Origin: an uncultured Collinsella sp.
GTDB taxonomy: Bacteria > Actinomycetota > Coriobacteriia > Coriobacteriales > Coriobacteriaceae
NCBI GenBank assembly: GCA_900541185.1
Contig: UQIQ01000001.1
Span: 11,340-75,339 of the forward strand
Reading direction: 5' to 3'
DNA: 64,000 bases
Shown: in pieces, positions 59,557-64,000 of the stretch
Layout: the number at the start of each line of letters is the position of its first letter
How positions within the stretch are numbered: the first letter of the stretch is position 1
Translations under genes and position numbers: made by a program
The notes under the pieces: generated by a model
The model's database searches: none
Seen by the model: the letters and a program-made list of their open reading frames with translations, nothing else
What the model was told of the DNA's origin: nothing

Positions 59557-60768
59557 ATGCTGTCTGTTGACGAGCAAATGCGTATCATCACCTCGGGCGC
59601 CGCGCAGATCGTTCCCGAGGCCGACCTTCGCAAGAAGCTTGAGAAGGGCGAGCCCCTCAACATCAAGCTTGGCGTCGACCCCACCAGCCCCGACCTGCAC
59701 CTGGGCCACGCCGTGCCCCTGCGCAAGATGCGTCAGTTCCAGGACCTGGGCCACAACGTCACCCTCATCATCGGCAACGGCACCGCGCTGATCGGCGACC
59801 CCTCGGGCAAGAACTCCACCCGCCCGCAGCTTTCGCAGGAGCAGATCGAGGCCAACGCCGAGACCTACGTGAGCCAGGCCATGAAGATCCTGGATCCCGA
59901 GAAGACCACCATCGTGCACAACGGCGACTGGATCCTGTCGATGGATCTGGCCGGCCTGCTGCAGGTGTGCTCCAAGTTCACCGTCGCCCGCATCCTCGAG
60001 CGCGATGACTTTACCAAGCGCTACCAGTCCCAGACGCCGATTGCCCTGCACGAGTTCCTGTACCCCGTGATGCAGGCCTTCGACTCCGTTCAGATCAAGG
60101 CCGACGTGGAGATGGGCGGCACCGACCAGCTCTTCAACCTGCTCGCTGGTCGCGAGCTCATGGAGAAGATGGGCATGGAGCCGCAGATCGCGCTTACCAT
60201 GCCGCTGCTCGAGGGCACCGATGGCGTGCGCAAGATGTCCAAGTCCTACGGCAACTACATCGGCCTGACCGATGCTCCCAAGGATATGTTCGGCAAGACC
60301 ATGTCCATCCCCGACGAGATGATCGGCAAGTACTATCGTCTGGCCAGCTCGCTCACCCCGGCCGAGGTCGACAAGATCGACGCCGCCCTGGCCGACGGTT
60401 CCGCCGACCCCTATGAGCTCAAGCGCGCGCTGGGCCGCGACCTGTGCGACACCTATCACGGCGCCGGTGCCGGTGACGAGGCTCAGGCCGAGTTCGACCG
60501 CGTGTTCAAGGAGGGCCAGCTTGCCGACTTCCCCGAGAAGCACGTTGATCTGACTGTTAACGACGAGGGCCAGATCTACCTCGCAGGCCTGCTTAAGGAC
60601 CTGGGCCTTTCGGCGAGCGCCGGCCAGGCCCGTCGCGATATCGACGGCGGCGGCGTCAAGATCAACGGCAAGGCCGTGGCTCCCAAGAGCTACAACATCG
60701 ATCCGAGCGCCCTCAAGCTGGGCGACACCCTCTCCGTAGGCAAGCGCAAGGGCTTTAAATTGGTCTAG
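59557..60768 (+). CDS. tyrS: Tyrosyl-tRNA synthetase (TyrZ/TyrS2-like)
   Basis: 403 residues from ATG 59557 (AAAGGAGG upstream). Class I motifs HLGH (in DPTSPDLHLGHAVPL) and KMSKS (in VRKMSKSYGNYIGL); C-terminal S4-like RNA-binding domain (SAGQARRDIDGGGVKINGK). Charges tRNA-Tyr. A GC-rich hairpin (GCACC...GGTGC, 59509-59533) lies in the 5' leader, but no T-box sequence is present. Confidence 0.95.
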   Translation: MLSVDEQMRIITSGAAQIVPEADLRKKLEKGEPLNIKLGVDPTSPDLHLGHAVPLRKMRQFQDLGHNVTLIIGNGTALIGDPSGKNSTRPQLSQEQIEANAETYVSQAMKILDPEKTTIVHNGDWILSMDLAGLLQVCSKFTVARILERDDFTKRYQSQTPIALHEFLYPVMQAFDSVQIKADVEMGGTDQLFNLLAGRELMEKMGMEPQIALTMPLLEGTDGVRKMSKSYGNYIGLTDAPKDMFGKTMSIPDEMIGKYYRLASSLTPAEVDKIDAALADGSADPYELKRALGRDLCDTYHGAGAGDEAQAEFDRVFKEGQLADFPEKHVDLTVNDEGQIYLAGLLKDLGLSASAGQARRDIDGGGVKINGKAVAPKSYNIDPSALKLGDTLSVGKRKGFKLV

Positions 60769-60798
60769 CAAGTAGGTCAACCTAACATGTGCAATAGG

Positions 60799-60830
60799 GT
60801 CGCAGCCGGGGTTCCCGACTGCGACCTTTT
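60799..60830 (+). terminator. Terminator after tyrS
   Basis: GGTCGCAG (60799-60806) pairs with CTGCGACC (60819-60826), with CGGG/CCCG inside, then TTTT. A palindromic repeat copy begins at the next bases. Confidence 0.85.
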
Positions 60831-60831
60831 G

Positions 60832-60898
60832 AGTTGCGGTGAAATAGTTCCTAAAAATGCCATACGGGCGCCCAGGCAGGAACTATTCCACCGCAACT
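60832..60898. repeat. Palindromic intergenic repeat, copy C (AGTTGCGGTGAAATA family)
   Basis: Arms 60832-60852 and 60878-60898 match at 20 of 21 positions. The outer 15 bases are those of copies A and B, but the inner part (GTTCCT...AGGAAC) differs. Followed by TTTTTT. Confidence 0.85.
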
Positions 60899-61047
60899 TT
60901 TTTCTCCGTCCCCAAGGGATCATTTGGCGGTGCCGTTAAGCGGAGAGGTGTGCCGCCGCTCCTTCTTTTGGGCATACAATTGCTATTGGCTTGCTGCGGT
61001 GAAGGCTCGTCCGCTCCGCAGTTATTTCTACAGTTAAAGGAGTATGT

Positions 61048-62868
61048 ATGTCCGTTGAGGTCATGAGGTCTGTGATCGATGCAGCCGAGGGTCGCGTGCC
61101 TGTCGACACGCTGTTTACCAATGCGCAGATTGTCGACGTGTACGGTCAGCGCGTGGCGCCCGGTAGCGTTGCCGTCAAGGACGGCGTAATCGTCGGCGTG
61201 CTCTACGACGGTCGCGACGATGCCGCCGGTACCTACGAGGCTGCCGAGGTCATTGACTGCCAGGGTCGCTATATCGCCCCCGGCTTTATCGACGGACATC
61301 TGCATATCGAGTCCTCGAACATCCGTCCCGCCGAGTATGCGCGCATGGCGGCGACGCGCGGCACCACCACTGCCATTGCCGACAGCCACGAGATCGCCAA
61401 CGTTTCCGGCCTGGACGGCCTGCGCTTTATGATCGAGGACGGCCGTCGCGCGCCCATTTCCATCAAGTACATGATGCCCTCGTGCGTGCCCGCGCTGCCC
61501 GATGAGCAAGCGGGTGCTGTGATTACCGCCGCCGATATGCAGGCGTTTTTTGCCGAGCATCCGGGCGATGTCTTTGGTCTGGGCGAAATGATGAACCTGC
61601 CGGGCATCTTTATGGCCGATCCCGAGACCTGCGCTCGCATCGATGCTGCCAACCAAACGCCGTCCAAGCAGGTCGACGGCCATGCGCCACTTGTTGCCGG
61701 CAAGGACCTCAACGCCTATGCCGCGGCGGGCATTATCGCCGACCACGAGTCGACGATTCCCGAGGAGGCGCTCGATAAACTGTCCCGCGGCATGTATGTG
61801 ATGCTGCGCGAGGGTACGTGCAGCCACGACCTGGCCAACTTGTCGCCGATGCTGCTGGAGAACCCCGCCCGCGCCCGTCGCTGCTGCTTCGCGACCGATG
61901 ACCGCGCCCCCTCCGACGCGCTTTCGACCGGTATGATCGACAATGCCTGCCGCGTGGCTATCGAGGCCGGTATTGATCCCGTGGTTGCCATCTCTATGGC
62001 GTCCCTGTCCACGGCCGAGGCGTTTGGCCTGGATCACGGCTGCCGCGACCCGCACGAGCTGCGTGGCGCCATCGCCCCGGGCAAGCGTGCCGACCTGCTG
62101 GTACTCAACGACCTGACGTTTGCCACAGCTCCGCATCGCGTGTATGCCGCCGGCGCGCTCGTGGCACAGGATGGCACTTTTGTGGGCGAGGTTGCGCCCG
62201 AGACCGCCGAGGTCGCAGCGCTTGCCGATGAGCTGCGTGCTTCCGTTAAGCTGCCGAAGCTATCGCTCGACGTGTTCGACTATGCCTTTAAGCCGGGCGA
62301 GGCCGTGATCGACGTGGTGCCGGGCAAGGCCATCACGAGCATGGCTCGTCCCGAGAATGCCGAGGGCCTGCGCCGCATTATGCTGATCGAGCGTCACGGT
62401 CGCGGCGTGTCGCTGCAGGCCGAGGGCGCCGATGGCGACGGTCCCGCCGGCATGGGGCTCGTCGGCAAGCATATCGGCCGTGGCTGGGTGCGCGGCTTTA
62501 CCATCACGGGCGGTGCCATCGCCTCGACGATTGGCCACGATTCGCACAACGTGTGCGTCGTGGGCGATAACGCTGCCGATATGATGGCTGCCGTCGAGGC
62601 TGTTGGCCAGGGCGGCCACGTGCTGGTGCGCAACGGCGAGGTCGTGGCGCGTATTCCGCTGGCGCTTGGTGGTCTGATGAGCGAGGGCACGGCCGAGGAT
62701 GTCGCCGCACAGCACGACGACTTTATGGTCAAGGCGCGCGCCATGGGTATCGAGCCGCCGCTCGACCCCATCATGGGCATCATCTTCCTGCCCCTGCCGG
62801 TCATCCCGACGCTCCGCATCCGCCCCGAGGGCATGTTCGACGTCACGACCTTCACCTACGCCGACTAG
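61048..62868 (+). CDS. ade: Adenine deaminase
   Basis: 606 residues. Amidohydrolase fold with GFIDGHLHIESS (metal histidines about residue 80), TTTAIADSHEIANVSG, GHAPL and IADHEST, all typical of bacterial Ade; C-terminal ADE_C domain with ITGGAIASTIGHDSHNVCVVG. Converts adenine to hypoxanthine and ammonia, which could feed the purine-degradation island. Site TAAAGGAG. The stop codon lies inside the first GACTAGTC of a repeat. Confidence 0.95.
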   Translation: MSVEVMRSVIDAAEGRVPVDTLFTNAQIVDVYGQRVAPGSVAVKDGVIVGVLYDGRDDAAGTYEAAEVIDCQGRYIAPGFIDGHLHIESSNIRPAEYARMAATRGTTTAIADSHEIANVSGLDGLRFMIEDGRRAPISIKYMMPSCVPALPDEQAGAVITAADMQAFFAEHPGDVFGLGEMMNLPGIFMADPETCARIDAANQTPSKQVDGHAPLVAGKDLNAYAAAGIIADHESTIPEEALDKLSRGMYVMLREGTCSHDLANLSPMLLENPARARRCCFATDDRAPSDALSTGMIDNACRVAIEAGIDPVVAISMASLSTAEAFGLDHGCRDPHELRGAIAPGKRADLLVLNDLTFATAPHRVYAAGALVAQDGTFVGEVAPETAEVAALADELRASVKLPKLSLDVFDYAFKPGEAVIDVVPGKAITSMARPENAEGLRRIMLIERHGRGVSLQAEGADGDGPAGMGLVGKHIGRGWVRGFTITGGAIASTIGHDSHNVCVVGDNAADMMAAVEAVGQGGHVLVRNGEVVARIPLALGGLMSEGTAEDVAAQHDDFMVKARAMGIEPPLDPIMGIIFLPLPVIPTLRIRPEGMFDVTTFTYAD

Positions 62869-62898
62869 TCATCGGGGACGTTCTTAAACGACTAGTCG
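62863..62898 (-). repeat. 27-bp GACTAGTC/GGGGACGTTCTTAAA repeat, inverted copy at the ade stop
   Basis: GACTAGTC-ATCGGGGACGTTCTTAAAC-GACTAGTC. The same sequence occurs in the opposite orientation as tandem units after the HAD gene (from 63941). The ade TAG stop is the TAG of the first GACTAGTC. Confidence 0.75.
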
Positions 62899-62999
62899 TC
62901 GGGGTGGCGTGTCGCCTGACGCCGCGACCGTGAGACCTCTGGCATGTGTGAGCTATTTGCTAGGTCCTTGTAACGTTTACGCCCGCAGAGTCTTATTTG

Positions 63000-63064
63000 A
63001 GCTCCCTTTGGGTACGTTGGAATTGGATATACGTCCGATTCCATCAAGCCCGAAGGGAGCTTTT
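63000..63064 (+). promoter_or_regulatory. Hairpin enclosing the ribosome site of the HAD gene
   Basis: AGCTCCCTT (63000-63008) pairs with AAGGGAGCT (63053-63061), with an inner stem GGAAT/ATTCC. The right arm contains the AAGGGAG ribosome site, and TTTT follows, three bases before the ATG. It could block translation or terminate transcription unless opened. Confidence 0.5.
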
Positions 63065-63066
63065 CT

Positions 63067-63861
63067 ATGTTTAAACTGATTGCATCCGATATGGACGGCA
63101 CGTTGCTTGACGAAAACGGCCAGGTGCCTCCCGAGACCTACGAACTGATTCTGGCGCTACACGAGCATGGCGTGCATTTCGCCGCATCGTCAGGCCGTCG
63201 TTACGACCGCCTGTGCGAGTTCTTTGCACCTGTTCGCGACAAGATGGACTTTGTCGCCGCTAACGGCGCCCAGGTCTACGCCGACGGTAAGATGGTAGAC
63301 CGCGAGGTGTATTCGCACCTGGCGATTCGAAGGCTCGCCCAGGCTGTCGCGACGTTTCCCAATCTGCATCTTGCGCTTTTTGACCGAACCAAGTCCTTCC
63401 TGCTCGATGACGAGTGCAAGTTCGTGCGTGAGGTCGATAAGGACCTTCCCAATGCCGAGCGCATTTGGGAGCTGCCCGATCCCAGTGTAAATATCATCAA
63501 GGCGAGTATCTTTTGCGATGACAGTGCTGTTATGGACAGTGCGTACGTGCTACAGCGTGAACTCGGTCAGCTCTTTACTTTTGCGCCTTCGGGCAACGCG
63601 TGGATCGATGCCATGCAGCCCGGTGTGTCGAAGGCCTCGGGTATCGCACAGCTCGCGGAGCATTATGGCATTGGGCGCGACGAGGTTATGGCGTTTGGCG
63701 ATTCGATGAACGATTACGAGATCATTCGCTTTGTCGGCACGGGCTGCGCGATGGAAAACGCGCGTCCTGCACTCAAGGCCGTTGCCGATCGCGTGGTGGG
63801 GCGCAACCGCGACCACGCCGTCCAGCAGGAACTTCGCCGTGTTCTGGAGAGCCTCGCCTAA
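63067..63861 (+). CDS. Cof-type HAD family hydrolase
   Basis: 264 residues. HAD motifs: I DMDGTLLDENG (nucleophile Asp9), II ASSGRRYDRL, III SKASGIAQLAEHYG (Lys), IV MAFGDSMNDYEII; a C2-type cap lies between. Such enzymes dephosphorylate sugar phosphates, FMN or PLP; substrate not predictable. Flanked on both sides by the GACTAGTC repeat. Confidence 0.92.
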   Translation: MFKLIASDMDGTLLDENGQVPPETYELILALHEHGVHFAASSGRRYDRLCEFFAPVRDKMDFVAANGAQVYADGKMVDREVYSHLAIRRLAQAVATFPNLHLALFDRTKSFLLDDECKFVREVDKDLPNAERIWELPDPSVNIIKASIFCDDSAVMDSAYVLQRELGQLFTFAPSGNAWIDAMQPGVSKASGIAQLAEHYGIGRDEVMAFGDSMNDYEIIRFVGTGCAMENARPALKAVADRVVGRNRDHAVQQELRRVLESLA

Positions 63862-63862
63862 T

Positions 63863-64000
63863 CCGGCAGTTAGGGACAGTCCTTTTCTGCCGGTAGTGGG
63901 GGGACAGTCCTTGCAGCTTTTTTGCGAAGAGTGTCCCCAACGACTAGTCATTTAAGAACGTCCCCAGTGACTAGTCGTTTAAGAACGTCCCCAATGACTA
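63863..64000. repeat. Palindromes and tandem 27-bp GACTAGTC repeats at the window end
   Basis: A hairpin CCGGCAG/CTGCCGG (63863-63893), then GGGGACA...TGTCCCC (about 63899-63938), then two tandem 27-base units CGACTAGTCRTTTAAGAACG followed by TCCCCAR, starting 63941 and 63968, and a third cut off by the window end. The first hairpin may terminate the HAD gene. Confidence 0.75.

Noticed and set aside
60899..61047. Purine riboswitch before adenine deaminase
   Set aside because: I looked for the conserved junction and loop sequences of purine-sensing riboswitches and saw none.
1..64000. tRNA or rRNA genes
   Set aside because: Intergenic regions were read for tRNA-like cloverleaf and rRNA sequence; none was recognised.

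Overview
The window is a GC-rich actinobacterial chromosome segment, most likely from a gut Coriobacteriia of the Collinsella type. This placement is inference from codon use, the zinc-type S14, a LAATG wall anchor and anaerobic metabolism genes; no rRNA or tRNA gene is present to confirm it. No transposase, integrase, phage gene, tRNA or CRISPR array was recognised.

Layout: (1) 1-5.05 kb is the S10-type ribosomal protein operon (rplD partial to rplX), closed by a strong terminator. (2) 5.3-42.1 kb is a 37 kb block of metabolic and accessory genes lying exactly where rplE would normally follow rplX. (3) 42.4-53.2 kb resumes the canonical order: rplE-rpsN-rpsH-rplF-rplR-rpsE-rpmD-rplO-secY-adk-map, then infA-rpmJ-rpsM-rpsK-rpsD-rpoA-rplQ and truA. 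(4) 53.3-64 kb holds a GT2-like protein, argR, a class A PBP, a U32 family protein, tyrS, adenine deaminase and a Cof-type HAD phosphatase.

The 37 kb block is built around the anaerobic purine (uric acid/xanthine) degradation gene set known from gut bacteria, here in two operons. The first (12.2-21.6 kb) has an NCS2 purine permease, ssnA, ygfK, a polyferredoxin and xdhD. The second (33.1-39.3 kb) has ygeX, ygeY, ygeW, mocA and hyuA, followed by the divergent selenium-hydroxylase maturation genes yqeC / yqeB-xdhC. Each operon is headed by a divergently transcribed, paralogous YheO/DauR-type PAS-HTH regulator. Read together: the permease imports purine, the XdhD-ferredoxin-YgfK redox module acts on the ring, amidohydrolases SsnA, HyuA and YgeY and the carbamoyltransferase-like YgeW handle the opened products, and YgeX releases pyruvate and ammonia from 2,3-diaminopropionate. 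RidA nearby may deal with enamine by-products, and the distant adenine deaminase could feed hypoxanthine in.

Between the two purine operons lies a 10 kb accessory stretch (21.7-32.1 kb): an AbiEi/DUF559-like protein and a DUF234-type ATPase separated and bracketed by three arrays of a 62-bp palindromic repeat, a DEDDh exonuclease, unknown proteins and a LAATG-anchored surface protein. Several further families of palindromic intergenic repeats occur across the window.
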